From a virus: 39,136 bases of DNA. Below, one piece after another: positions 1 through 6,123 of this stretch (position 1 is the first letter of the stretch; every line of letters starts with the position of its first letter). The notes below the pieces were generated by a model. That model saw only the letters and a program-made list of their open reading frames with translations. It searched no databases and had not been told where the DNA came from. The stretch covers positions 1-39,136 of the IMG/VR virus record IMGVR_UViG_3300046002_007228. One strand, 5' to 3'. Position numbers and translations under genes: made by a program.

Positions 1-354
1 TCTGGTCGGCCTGTTGTGCTGTTTGATCGTGCTTATGCCGAGTGCTCGATTACCTGCCATTACAGCGGCTCAGCAATGGTTGTGGATGGCGGCTTCGGCA
101 TCACGGTCACGCGGCCCACAACGGCTGGCGATTACCTGTTCACGTTCGACAAGCCAGTTCTTTCCGCAGATCAAATAGATTTTGCCATCTCAGCCGATTC
201 GAACTCATCCGGGCACGGCTGCATGAATTCAATCATTTCTCGTGGAACCACAAACATTCGAGTCCAGTTCTATGGGCAAAACGGCGCTACGACAACAGCG
301 ATTGACCCGCGATTTGTTTTTCTGCGAGTCACGAACAACGGAGTTTACCCATGA
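1..354 (+). CDS. Tailspike protein, C-terminal part (continues from 37520-39136 across the circular junction)
   Basis: The reading frame is open from base 1 and ends with TGA at 352-354. Bases 1-126 equal 39008-39133, and the frame matches that of the gene starting at 37520, so this is the 3' end of one tailspike gene of about 613 codons. The visible part is the C-terminal domain, rich in Gly, Thr and aromatic residues, with no ordinary start signal. The ATG at 16 is internal. Its stop overlaps the ATG of the next gene (ATGA). The tailspike should bind and probably cleave a surface polysaccharide; the C-terminal part of such trimeric spikes usually handles trimer formation or receptor contact. 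Confidence 0.85.
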   Translation, partial: SGRPVVLFDRAYAECSITCHYSGSAMVVDGGFGITVTRPTTAGDYLFTFDKPVLSADQIDFAISADSNSSGHGCMNSIISRGTTNIRVQFYGQNGATTTAIDPRFVFLRVTNNGVYP

Positions 355-587
355 GCTACACACTAGGAACAATCGTCTGGTATCGCCGCGCAGCCGGTGA
401 CGCTGCAATCAATTACGCGGGCGCAGAGCCGTGCGCCGCGACTGTCTCGACTGTCCACAGCCCGACGAGCGCGACTTTGACGATCATGAAAGACAACACC
501 ACGCCGATCACGCGGGCCACTGTGCCGCTTGCTGATCCGGCATCCCCGCCCGCCTCCGGGCATTGGGCATCAATCGTTAGGAGCTGA
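351..587 (+). CDS. Small protein downstream of tailspike, unknown function
   Basis: 78 aa. The ATG at 351 overlaps the tailspike stop (ATGA), so it is probably translationally coupled to it. It begins MSYTLGTIVWYRR, has a Thr/Val-rich middle and a Pro/Ala-rich end, and has no TM segment or recognised motif. Small proteins right after a tail fibre or spike gene are sometimes chaperones or minor tail components; nothing in this sequence proves that. It may equally be the first gene of the lysis block. Confidence 0.7.
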   Translation: MSYTLGTIVWYRRAAGDAAINYAGAEPCAATVSTVHSPTSATLTIMKDNTTPITRATVPLADPASPPASGHWASIVRS

Positions 588-591
588 GTAA

Positions 592-702
592 ATGAACGCA
601 ATTCGACAAGCTATTGCTTATGTGCTGATCAAGATTGGAAAGCTGGGCGAGTGGGTGCAACCAAATGCAGGCGGCGGGCCAGGCGAAGAGCAGAAAAAAT
701 GA
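592..702 (+). CDS. Micro-protein of 36 aa
   Basis: Starts MNAIRQAIAYVLIKIGKLGE and ends in a Gly/Glu/Lys-rich tail. The ATG at 592 follows AGGAGCTGAGTAA, a strong ribosome site (AGGAG at 580-584). The stop TGA (700-702) overlaps the ATG of the next gene at 699 (ATGA). The N-terminal half is a short amphipathic or hydrophobic stretch. Ribosome site, overlap and tight packing support a real gene, probably a small lysis-related or regulatory peptide; function unknown. Confidence 0.55.
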   Translation: MNAIRQAIAYVLIKIGKLGEWVQPNAGGGPGEEQKK

Positions 703-1088
703 AACTCGCCGTGCTGCTTTTGGTGCTGGTCGGCGGAACTCACTTCGCCCCCGACTGGATCGCAACAGCATATGAGCAGCAAGACGCGGCGGCGCGGGCT
801 TGGTTCTACATGCTGCGCGGCATTGAGGGGGTTGGCCTATTCGCTATTTTGGCGACTCTGGCACGCAGCTACGCAGTGTTTGCTGTGTGTCTCCTTGGGA
901 TGTTCGAGGAGGGGATGACAACAGCTTGCCGCGCCTCTAAACCGATTGGTGAGTTTCTTGGGTACGCACCATTTTCAGGGCTGTGCGGCCCGGAGTGGTA
1001 CAGGGTCAGCCTTGCCCTTCTTGGGGCGATGTCGTTGGGGCTAGCTTACGAATTAGGGAGGGGTAAGCGTGGAAAAGCGAGACCTTGA
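699..1088 (+). CDS. Multi-pass membrane protein of the lysis region
   Basis: 129 aa. It starts with a Lys and a hydrophobic run (MKLAVLLLVLVGG), has two more hydrophobic stretches around residues 45-70 and 100-120, and ends in a basic tail (GRGKRGKARP). I chose ATG 699 because it overlaps the preceding stop; an in-frame ATG at 651 would overlap the upstream gene by 52 bases. It lies directly before a single-TM protein and the muramidase. A role as holin, antiholin or other membrane component of lysis is inferred from position and topology only. Confidence 0.6.
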   Translation: MKLAVLLLVLVGGTHFAPDWIATAYEQQDAAARAWFYMLRGIEGVGLFAILATLARSYAVFAVCLLGMFEEGMTTACRASKPIGEFLGYAPFSGLCGPEWYRVSLALLGAMSLGLAYELGRGKRGKARP

Positions 1089-1332
1089 TGCCATCAAAGC
1101 ATCTGTTGAGGCTGGCGTCCAGTCAGCCATTGCAAACCCCAAAACCTGGGAACTCGGATTCGCCGCGATGCAGCAGCAACTAGGCGCGGCAGCACAGCGC
1201 GAGTCTGGTAAATGGATTGTTGGCTGGCTCGGCTGGGTGGTCAAAAAGGCTGCGCTCGGCGTGGCCGTTATTGCCGTCCTCTACTACACGGGCGGTTTGC
1301 CCGCCGTCCTGGCTTGGATGAAGGTGAGATGA
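1069..1332 (+). CDS. Small membrane-anchored protein before the endolysin (holin/antiholin candidate)
   Basis: 87 aa, GTG start at 1069 preceded by AGGGAGGGG. The N-terminal two thirds is amphipathic and hydrophilic (KRDLDAIKASVEAG), and the C-terminal third carries a TM segment around residues 62-80 (KKAALGVAVIAVLYYTGG). It overlaps the previous gene by 20 bases, and its TGA overlaps the ATGATG of the muramidase gene. This topology and position fit a class III-like holin or an accessory holin; the three-TM protein at 1802 is the stronger holin candidate. Confidence 0.6.
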   Translation: MEKRDLDAIKASVEAGVQSAIANPKTWELGFAAMQQQLGAAAQRESGKWIVGWLGWVVKKAALGVAVIAVLYYTGGLPAVLAWMKVR

Positions 1333-1799
1333 TGAACTTCGAACAAGCATTTGAAAAGCTCCTGTCTCATGAAGGAGGTTACGTCAACGACCGGCGCGAC
1401 CCTGGCGGCGAGACGCGGTACGGCATCAGCAAGCGCAGCTATCCGAATGAGGACATTGCCGGCATGACTCTGGAGCGGGCAAAGCTGATTTATCACCGTG
1501 ATTACTGGTTGCCGTCCGGGTGCGAAGTTGTGCCCGATGCGCTCAAGCTGCAACTGTTTGACATGTCGGTTAACAGCGGCGTCAAGGCGGCAATCAAAGC
1601 CATGCAGCAGGCCGCTTGCGTGCCCGCTGATGGGGTGATAGGGCCGCAGACGCTGACCGCTATCAGGGCGATGCAGCCGGCGCGGTTTGTGGCTCGGTTC
1701 AATGGCGTGCGCCTGGCCTTCATGGCTGGGATGGCTCAGTGGCCGGCATTCTCGCGGGGTTGGGCCTTGCGTATCGCTGATAACTTGCTGGAGGCTTGA
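1332..1799 (+). CDS. Endolysin, glycoside hydrolase family 108 muramidase
   Basis: 155 aa, the usual size of the family. The N-terminal GH108 domain starts MNFEQAFEKLLSHEGGYVND, with the catalytic Glu in the HEGGY motif, followed by DPGGETRYGIS. The C-terminal half (about residues 80-150) looks like the family's predicted peptidoglycan-binding part, with GVIGPQTLTAI typical of it. It cleaves peptidoglycan to release progeny phage. There is no signal peptide, so it needs a holin to reach the wall. I chose ATG 1332 over 1329 because AAGGTG (1321-1326) is then five bases upstream. Confidence 0.88.
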   Translation: MNFEQAFEKLLSHEGGYVNDRRDPGGETRYGISKRSYPNEDIAGMTLERAKLIYHRDYWLPSGCEVVPDALKLQLFDMSVNSGVKAAIKAMQQAACVPADGVIGPQTLTAIRAMQPARFVARFNGVRLAFMAGMAQWPAFSRGWALRIADNLLEA

Positions 1800-1801
1800 G
1801 C

Positions 1802-2329
1802 ATGGAATGGACAGCAATAGTCAAGACCGTGGCCCCTTGGATCGGTACAGCCCTAGGCGGGCCGCTGGGCGGCATGGCGGTAGAGGCTGCGGCCAATGCG
1901 CTGGGCTTGGGTGATAAGACCGTCGATGCAGTCAAGCAGGCGCTCAGCGGCGTGACGCCCGAGCAGATGCTGGCCCTCAAAACTGCGGATCAAACGTTCG
2001 CGCTCCAGATGCAGGCACTAGGCTTCAAGCAAGTGGCCGACATGGAGGCCATCGCAGCCGGCGACCGAGACAGCGCAAGGCGCATGCAGACGGCTAAGCC
2101 TAGCCCAGTTCCCGCCCTGCTGACATGCTTTGTCGTGGGCGCATTCACCGCCACGCTTGTGCTGCTGCTCAAGTTCGATGTGCCAGCCACAAATCGCGAC
2201 ATTGTGGTTTACATGATCGGCCAGTTAAGCGGCGGGTTTACCAGCGCTTTGGCGTTTTGGCTTGGCACTACCCGAGACAGCGGGCGCAAGACTGAGCTAC
2301 TGGCGCAAAGCTCGCCGGCTCAGAGCTGA
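1802..2329 (+). CDS. Holin, three-TM type (gene-transfer-agent holin family)
   Basis: 175 aa. A Gly/Ala-rich hydrophobic N-terminus is followed by an amphipathic middle with the family-like stretch MEAIAAGDRDSARRMQ, then two C-terminal membrane segments (about residues 100-120 and 138-155). This layout matches the 3-TM holin family first noted in gene-transfer agents. GGAGG at 1790-1794 precedes ATG 1802; an in-frame TTG at 1796 is possible but too close to it. It follows the muramidase by two bases. It should form the membrane lesion that lets the signal-less endolysin out. Last plus-strand gene before the convergent gene at 2351. Confidence 0.72.
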   Translation: MEWTAIVKTVAPWIGTALGGPLGGMAVEAAANALGLGDKTVDAVKQALSGVTPEQMLALKTADQTFALQMQALGFKQVADMEAIAAGDRDSARRMQTAKPSPVPALLTCFVVGAFTATLVLLLKFDVPATNRDIVVYMIGQLSGGFTSALAFWLGTTRDSGRKTELLAQSSPAQS

Positions 2330-2350
2330 CCGGCAAGCCTTGATTGACCG

Positions 2351-2767
2351 CTAGCCCCGCCATTCCTCGCGTGGTCCGAGCTTGAAAAGCCCTAGCCCGC
2401 CTTTGATGTCGCGGCGATTTAGCCATTCAAGCGCCTCCACATCAGACGGCCAATCCCATCCGTCAGCGGATGGCTTCCAGTGCCAGTACAGCACCGGATA
2501 GTTTTGGTCGCCGTACCACTCGCGCCGACCGGCATAGGAGTGCGCGCTGTCGGGGGCTGTGCTTGCGATGACGCCGACTTTCCCCGCCTTCAGTAGCAAG
2601 GCTAGGTCGTCGGCGCCCCTGTTGAACATAACCCGGTCGGACCATTCGCCAGTGAAGATGCGCCGGCCATATTCGTCGTCGATGTATGCGCGCCAGCTTT
2701 CGACGAAGCGCGGCAATTCTCTTGGAAGGGCTTGCTTGGTCGGCTTCAGCAAAGCGGTTTCGGTCAT
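2351..2767 (-). CDS. Unrecognised protein beside attP; lysogenic-conversion (moron) candidate
   Basis: 138 aa, Trp-rich and soluble, starting MTETALLKPTKQALPREL, with motifs RRIFTGEWSD, HWKPSADGWDW and ALEWLNRRDI. ATG at 2767 is chosen because AGGAG lies five bases upstream; a longer in-frame start at 2827 lacks this. It runs against the lysis genes and has its own sigma70-like promoter (2787-2814), so it can be expressed from the prophage. On integration at the adjacent attP it becomes the outermost gene of the prophage. I recognise no domain. A role in lysogen fitness or superinfection exclusion is inference from location. Confidence 0.7.
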   Translation of the reverse strand: MTETALLKPTKQALPRELPRFVESWRAYIDDEYGRRIFTGEWSDRVMFNRGADDLALLLKAGKVGVIASTAPDSAHSYAGRREWYGDQNYPVLYWHWKPSADGWDWPSDVEALEWLNRRDIKGGLGLFKLGPREEWRG

Positions 2768-2786
2768 TCTTGCTCCTGTTGGCGTG

Positions 2787-2814
2787 ATTTTACGGGCCAA
2801 AATCATTTCCGCAA
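2787..2814 (-). promoter_or_regulatory. Predicted sigma70 promoter for the gene ending at 2351
   Basis: On the minus strand the -35 box is TTGCGG (complement at 2809-2814), the spacer is 16 bases and the -10 box is TAAAAT (2787-2792). It is 20 bases before the start codon. The -35 overlaps one of the TTTCCGC(A/T)A repeats, so a protein bound there, possibly integrase, could block it. Confidence 0.45.
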
Positions 2815-2916
2815 TTGCAAACAGCATCTAGCATTCATGCGGGTTTGCGGGGCGCTGTTTCGGGACAGTTGCGGAAACGGAATGGGCCAGAGTGCCGGTG
2901 ATTGCGCGGTTTCGCT

Positions 2917-2979
2917 GCTGACTCGAAATCAGGCGGGCGGTCAAACGCCTCGGGGGTTCGAATCCCCCCCTCTCCTCCA
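2917..2979 (+). tRNA. Partial tRNA-Ser(CGA): anticodon arm to CCA, probable attP core
   Basis: Visible parts are the anticodon loop CTCGAAA (2922-2928, anticodon CGA at 2924-2926), a class II variable arm with a 5-bp stem (2935-2939/2946-2950), the T arm (GGGGG, TTCGAAT, CCCCC; 2952-2968), the 3' acceptor strand CCTCTCC (2969-2975), T73 and encoded CCA. The 5' half does not fold: no 7-base partner for the acceptor strand and no D stem in register, and the first anticodon-stem pair is G-G. Phages that integrate in tRNA genes carry just such a 3' half and so restore the host gene. A complete phage tRNA is unlikely. Confidence 0.7.
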
Positions 2980-3006
2980 AAACGCTTGTTAAATCAAGCA
3001 CTTAGA

Positions 3007-3029
3007 AGCCTCGCACTGCGGGGCTTTTT
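3007..3029 (+). terminator. Intrinsic terminator downstream of the tRNA fragment
   Basis: An 8-bp stem (3007-3014 with 3018-3025, one G-T pair, loop ACT) is followed by TTTTT (3025-3029). After integration it would terminate the restored tRNA-Ser transcript and insulate the prophage from host read-through. Confidence 0.75.
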
Positions 3030-3074
3030 CGTTTCCGGGTCGGCCATTTCCGCTATTTCCGCAAATCGTTTCCG

Positions 3075-3245
3075 CTATTCAGGCGGTTTCAGCTTGGCTC
3101 TGCGCTTCTTCAGCTTCTCGGCTAAGGTCTTGATCGCCTGCCAATCATCGGGGTGCACGTACAGTTCCAGGCGCTTTAGACCAAGCGCCTCGCGGGCGGC
3201 TCGTAGAGCGGCTACGCGCTCGTTTGTGGTCTTGGGTTCGGTCAT
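3075..3245 (-). CDS. Small basic protein, unknown
   Basis: 56 aa. It has MTEPKTTNERVAALRAAREA at the start, then LKRLELYVHPDDWQAIK, then a Lys/Arg-rich helix. Small proteins with an RLELYVHPDDW-type strand followed by a helix are common in phages of betaproteobacteria, and the layout is compatible with a small ribbon-helix-helix-like DNA binder; that is a guess. The ATG at 3245 shares one base with the upstream stop (TAATG), so it is coupled. Last gene of the minus-strand group next to attP; its stop lies inside the last arm-like repeat. Confidence 0.6.
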   Translation of the reverse strand: MTEPKTTNERVAALRAAREALGLKRLELYVHPDDWQAIKTLAEKLKKRRAKLKPPE

Positions 3246-3505
3246 TAGGCTGCGTTCCATATTCCGGCCAAATGCCCGGTTGCGTCAGTAACAATTCTGG
3301 CCTGCCAGCCACGACCGGAGTAGTTCGCATTCGGTGCCGAGCGGTGCGCCCTAGGCAAGCCGCGCCCAATACAGAAAAGCCGGTGTTCCATGTCGATGGT
3401 CACGTAACCATAAGACTCATGCTTGAGCGTGATGAGGCTCGGCGTGTCGTAATCTTCTACCGTCCATCCATGCGGCAAATCCTGCAATGCCCTAGGTTTA
3501 CTCAT
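3245..3505 (-). CDS. Hypothetical protein, 86 aa
   Basis: Contains DLPHGWTVEDYDTPSLITL and IDMEHRLFCIGRGLPRAHRS, and ends in a strand-rich segment with GRGWQARIVTDATGHLAGIW. It is a small alpha/beta protein with no recognised family. ATG 3505 overlaps the upstream stop (ATGA), and the downstream gene overlaps by one base, so the three genes 3702-3075 read as one operon. Confidence 0.6.
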   Translation of the reverse strand: MSKPRALQDLPHGWTVEDYDTPSLITLKHESYGYVTIDMEHRLFCIGRGLPRAHRSAPNANYSGRGWQARIVTDATGHLAGIWNAA

Positions 3506-3702
3506 CACTGCCGCTCCAGCTCAGCTTGCACGTTCGTTGTGAATTTGCATACCGGGCATTGCTGCAATCCGTCGTCGCTGCTCATTAGCCCGTGACCGTT
3601 CGGACACAGGCCGCTGCGAATCTTGAAGTCGCTTTCGATGTAGGCATCAAGGTCAGTTCCGACCACGCCTGCAATTCGGCTCTTGTCTATGCGTTCAATC
3701 AT
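3505..3702 (-). CDS. Small zinc-ribbon-like protein
   Basis: 65 aa. One C-terminal pair of knuckles, CPNGHGLMSS...QCPVCKF, gives three Cys plus a His that could hold a zinc. The N-terminal half (MIERIDKSRIAGVVGTDLDA) is helical. GAGGAAAAGAA precedes ATG 3702. It probably binds nucleic acid or a partner protein; function unknown. Confidence 0.6.
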   Translation of the reverse strand: MIERIDKSRIAGVVGTDLDAYIESDFKIRSGLCPNGHGLMSSDDGLQQCPVCKFTTNVQAELERQ

Positions 3703-3763
3703 TTCTTTTCCTCGTTAAAGAAGACGACCAGGCCAATTGAGCCAGCCCATGCCGGGAAAGGGC

Positions 3764-3952
3764 TTACGCCCAGCCCAGCCCACGAACATGCTCAAGAGCC
3801 TCTTCTTTGGTGTCGTAGACAAAGTAGACGTAGCCTCCGCCATTCCACTTAATATCGACCCGCGAGCAGGGATCGGAGCCGCCAAATGATGTGATGCTGA
3901 CAGCATCAGCGTAGCGGTGGTTACGGCCGATTGAGAGTTGGTTTCCGTTCAT
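3764..3952 (-). CDS. Hypothetical protein, 62 aa
   Basis: Starts MNGNQLSIGRNHRYADAVSI, contains IKWNGGGYVYFVYDTKEEAL and ends RGLGWA. It looks like a compact alpha/beta domain. GGAG lies 8 bases before ATG 3952, and a good promoter lies 34 bases upstream. First gene of the minus-strand group between the integrase and attP. The 61 bases between it and the next gene contain nothing I can identify. Confidence 0.6.
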   Translation of the reverse strand: MNGNQLSIGRNHRYADAVSITSFGGSDPCSRVDIKWNGGGYVYFVYDTKEEALEHVRGLGWA

Positions 3953-3985
3953 TTTGCTGTCTCCGGTTGCTGTGTTGATGCCTCA

Positions 3986-4014
3986 ACTATAGAGCTTCGT
4001 TTCCGGTAACGCAA
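3986..4014 (-). promoter_or_regulatory. Predicted sigma70 promoter for the 3952-3075 gene group
   Basis: Minus strand: -35 TTGCGT (complement 4009-4014), 17-base spacer, -10 TATAGT (3986-3991). Just upstream the 8-mer AAATAGTT occurs twice (on the plus strand AACTATTT at 4016-4023 and 4026-4033), with repeat starts 10 bases apart, about one helical turn, which suggests a regulator or excisionase site. The promoter would fire in the lysogen and away from the integrase gene end. Confidence 0.55.
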
Positions 4015-4039
4015 GAACTATTTGCAACTATTTTTGAAC

Positions 4040-5140
4040 TCACCGAGTCGGCTTAACCTTCTGCCCGACCCTGATGTAAACCTTCCGCGTGATCGCCTCT
4101 TTGCTGTGCCCAAGCAGCTCAGACGCGGCGGCGATGCTGTCAATTTCGCTCGCCGCCTTGGGGCGGGCATCGCGGAATTGAAATAGCTCGATGCGGGCGG
4201 CTAGATCCACATTGCAAGCAGCGCGGGCTTGCTCTGCGGCCAATGCTCGGGCTGTCTCGAATCTCACGCGCAGCGTGTGCTTATTCAGGCGCAAACCTCC
4301 CGCAGTCATCAGCAGATGCAGTCCGGACACTTTGCGGGCTTTGATGGTGTCCAGCAGTTGGCCCAATGCGTTGCGCTCGCCGTCTTCGTCAAGCTGGATG
4401 CTCAGCATCTTGGCGGTCTTGCCTTGCTTCACCATCAGCGCCGTGTCGGTCACGCTTGCGCGGGTAATCTTCAACACATCGGCCGGTCGCTGGCCGGTCA
4501 GGTAGGCCAAGTCCATTGCATCGCGCAACTCTTGCACGGCAACCGATCTAACCGCCTGCCAAACCTCATCGTCGGCGTAAAAGTCGCGGGGGTCTTCGCG
4601 GTTCTTCGACACCCCGGCGCAGGGGTTTGTTTTGGCCGTGTAGCCCCATTCGCGGGCCTTGTTGAATATGTGGCCGAGTAGCGCAAGCTCCCTATTCGCG
4701 GCGACTGTGGCCCGCCTGGCCGGCTGCACAGTGCCGTCCTTGAGCGTGCGACCCTTAGTCATCCTGCCATCGCGATATTGCGCAATGTGCTGCGGGTTGA
4801 TTGCATCAATCGGAGCCAATGCAAAGGACTTGCGCAGCCGGGCGAGCTGGTCGGCGTTGTCTATCTGCGTCCTGGCGGCTTTGGTCGGGATCACCTCGCG
4901 CTCATACTTGGCAAACACGACTTCGAGCGTGCCAGCCTCAACCGGCACCGGCTTGCAATCCAGCTCGGCCCATTTGCGCTTCGCCTCGGTCAAGTCAGTG
5001 CCAAGCGGTATCTCGCAGCGCTTGCCGTCTACCTTGCCGTTGTAGTAATACCCGGTCCACACGCTGCCATCCTTCAGCGTGCGGACTCGCGCCAGCATTC
5101 GCGGCGGCAAGTGTCGGCCTGTGGTCTTGCGTCTGTTCAC
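4040..5140 (-). CDS. int: Tyrosine-type site-specific integrase
   Basis: 366 aa. The N-terminal arm-binding part (about residues 15-60) is a strand-rich domain with WTGYYYNGKVDGKR. The core-binding SAM-like domain lies near 70-165. The catalytic domain carries Arg218 (LTGQRPADVLKI), a beta-hairpin Lys near 241, the RDAR box at 323-326 (Arg326, with the usual His replaced by Arg323, as in many phage enzymes), LLGH (His345) and the nucleophile Tyr355 (VYIR). It should recombine attP with a host tRNA-Ser gene. ATG 5140 overlaps the stop of the DUF4224-like gene (ATGA). Confidence 0.92.
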   Translation of the reverse strand: MNRRKTTGRHLPPRMLARVRTLKDGSVWTGYYYNGKVDGKRCEIPLGTDLTEAKRKWAELDCKPVPVEAGTLEVVFAKYEREVIPTKAARTQIDNADQLARLRKSFALAPIDAINPQHIAQYRDGRMTKGRTLKDGTVQPARRATVAANRELALLGHIFNKAREWGYTAKTNPCAGVSKNREDPRDFYADDEVWQAVRSVAVQELRDAMDLAYLTGQRPADVLKITRASVTDTALMVKQGKTAKMLSIQLDEDGERNALGQLLDTIKARKVSGLHLLMTAGGLRLNKHTLRVRFETARALAAEQARAACNVDLAARIELFQFRDARPKAASEIDSIAAASELLGHSKEAITRKVYIRVGQKVKPTR

Positions 5141-5388
5141 TGCATACTCGCTAGATCGAGCGTCCAGGCTTGGGACTGGACCATGTTCTTGACTTCAACG
5201 CCGCTGAGCTTCATGGTCGCGTACAGCCGGCCCACAACAGGCTCGCCGCCACGGTTCACATGATGATGCCACTTGTATAACTTGAGCCAGTCAATTTGCC
5301 CTTGTGATCGGGCGTGGCCGGTGATCGTCGACACTTCATCCCGGCTCAAAGTCAGGTCAGCGGCTTGCAGGTCAAACAGCGTGGTCAT
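5137..5388 (-). CDS. DUF4224-type protein, probable excisionase/directionality factor
   Basis: 83 aa. The stretch LTLSRDEVSTITGHARSQGQ then IDWLKLYKW...RGGEPVVGR matches the DUF4224 pattern: a short helix-turn-helix-like unit with a conserved Trp and a GEPVVxR strand. This family is typically found directly upstream of phage integrase genes, as here (ATGA overlap). Its size and position fit a recombination directionality factor, but that function is inferred. Both would be transcribed leftward from the early operon. Confidence 0.7.
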   Translation of the reverse strand: MTTLFDLQAADLTLSRDEVSTITGHARSQGQIDWLKLYKWHHHVNRGGEPVVGRLYATMKLSGVEVKNMVQSQAWTLDLASMQ

Positions 5389-5723
5389 GGCTTGTCGCCC
5401 CCTTGCTTTCCGATTTCAGCAGCAGCCCGGACGATTGCTCGGCGGGTTGCTGCGGCAAGGTCTTGCTGGTAATGCACGCTTTCATTGGCTTCGGCTATGC
5501 CGGCACGGTAGGCTGTAGCCTCATGCTCTAGGTAGGTTCCAGGCGTGACTTGAAGATTCAGCTTCACCGCCAGCCGCAGCGCATCGCCATCGTCAATCAC
5601 CGGGTTCCAAGGCTCGCCAGTTGGCTCGCACGCAAACTTCCATTCGTCATAGAAGCGAGTCCATGCGATCAGACGAATCCCCGCAGCCTTCGCGGCCAGC
5701 TCCAAAAGTTCGCGGTCTGTCAT
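5385..5723 (-). CDS. Hypothetical early protein, 112 aa
   Basis: Starts MTDRELLELAAKAAGIRLIA and carries the WNPVIDDGDALRLAVKLNLQ stretch common in small early proteins of temperate phages, then a helical C-terminus ending GGDKP. Overlaps both neighbours by ATGA. The WNPxxDDGDALRLAV signature is recurrent, but I know of no assigned function. Confidence 0.75.
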   Translation of the reverse strand: MTDRELLELAAKAAGIRLIAWTRFYDEWKFACEPTGEPWNPVIDDGDALRLAVKLNLQVTPGTYLEHEATAYRAGIAEANESVHYQQDLAAATRRAIVRAAAEIGKQGGDKP

Positions 5724-6016
5724 GGCTTCTCTCCTTTCGGCGCATCAACTTTTGGGTAGCTTGCCGTACCCTCGACAAATTCATTTTGAAATGGCAGGCA
5801 GTCGCACTCAGTCACCGGGTTGTCTCGGTACATGCCTTCGCAGTTTGTGCAGACAAAAACCTTACAGGTAATCCACCCGGCTTGCTCTTGCTGCACCAAC
5901 CGGCCCGCCAATTGATCCCGCTCGGCTGTTAGCTTTTGATGCGCGAGTTTGAGTGCGTCCAGTTCAAGCAGGGCTTCGTTTAGGTCAACTTGGTCTTGCG
6001 TTATTTCGGTATTCAT
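5720..6016 (-). CDS. Coiled-coil protein with Cys-rich C-terminal half
   Basis: 98 aa. Residues 5-45 form a heptad-rich helix (NEALLELDALKLAHQKLTAE). The C-terminal half has ITCKVFVCTNCEGM and CDCLPF, four or five Cys able to bind zinc. ATG 6016 is preceded by GGAGGTGG eight bases upstream, better spaced than the in-frame GTG at 6025. Its ATG overlaps the stop of the 36-aa gene upstream. Unknown function. Confidence 0.65.
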   Translation of the reverse strand: MNTEITQDQVDLNEALLELDALKLAHQKLTAERDQLAGRLVQQEQAGWITCKVFVCTNCEGMYRDNPVTECDCLPFQNEFVEGTASYPKVDAPKGEKP

Positions 6017-6123
6017 TGGTTCCACCTCCGGTATTGCCTAGTCCACAAGTCTCGCCTCAATCCGCTTGGCGGGAATACCCAGCAGGTAGTTCGAAGGCTC
6101 CGCTTGATCTTCCTGACCTTCAT
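6013..6123 (-). CDS. Micro-protein of 36 aa, strongly basic
   Basis: Begins MKVRKIKRSLRTTCWVFPPS and ends RRWNQ, with 10 Arg/Lys. GGAGG lies six bases before ATG 6123. Its start overlaps the upstream stop and its stop overlaps the downstream start, both as ATGA. This perfect fit in the coupled chain is the main evidence that it is a gene. Charge suggests nucleic-acid binding; nothing more can be said. Confidence 0.6.
   Translation of the reverse strand: MKVRKIKRSLRTTCWVFPPSGLRRDLWTRQYRRWNQ

Larger units (their letters stand above)
2805..3077. other. attP: Phage attachment site attP with flanking repeat sites
   Basis: A 3' tRNA-Ser fragment (2917-2979) forms the probable crossover core. Around it lie five near-identical 10-mers, (A/G)TTTCCGC(A/T)A: 2805-2814 direct, 2869-2878 inverted, 3046-3055, 3055-3064 and 3068-3077 direct, plus a weaker GTTTCCGGGT at 3031. 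Two on one side and three on the other is the usual plan of arm-type sites bound by the N-terminal domain of a tyrosine integrase. The integrase gene lies 1 kb away. The stretch carries no convincing protein gene except the last few bases of the one ending at 3075. Confidence 0.65.

Noticed and set aside
1-126. True direct terminal repeat of the virion DNA
   Set aside because: Length and the mismatched last three bases fit an assembly overlap; a P22-type headful phage would have permuted ends.
2330-2350. Terminator between the convergent lysis and edge genes
   Set aside because: GCCGG and CCGGC around 2312-2335 can pair across a ten-base loop, but no U-run follows on either strand.
2884-2979. 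Complete functional phage tRNA-Ser
   Set aside because: The 5' acceptor strand does not pair with CCTCTCC, and there is no D stem in register; only the 3' half is a real tRNA sequence.
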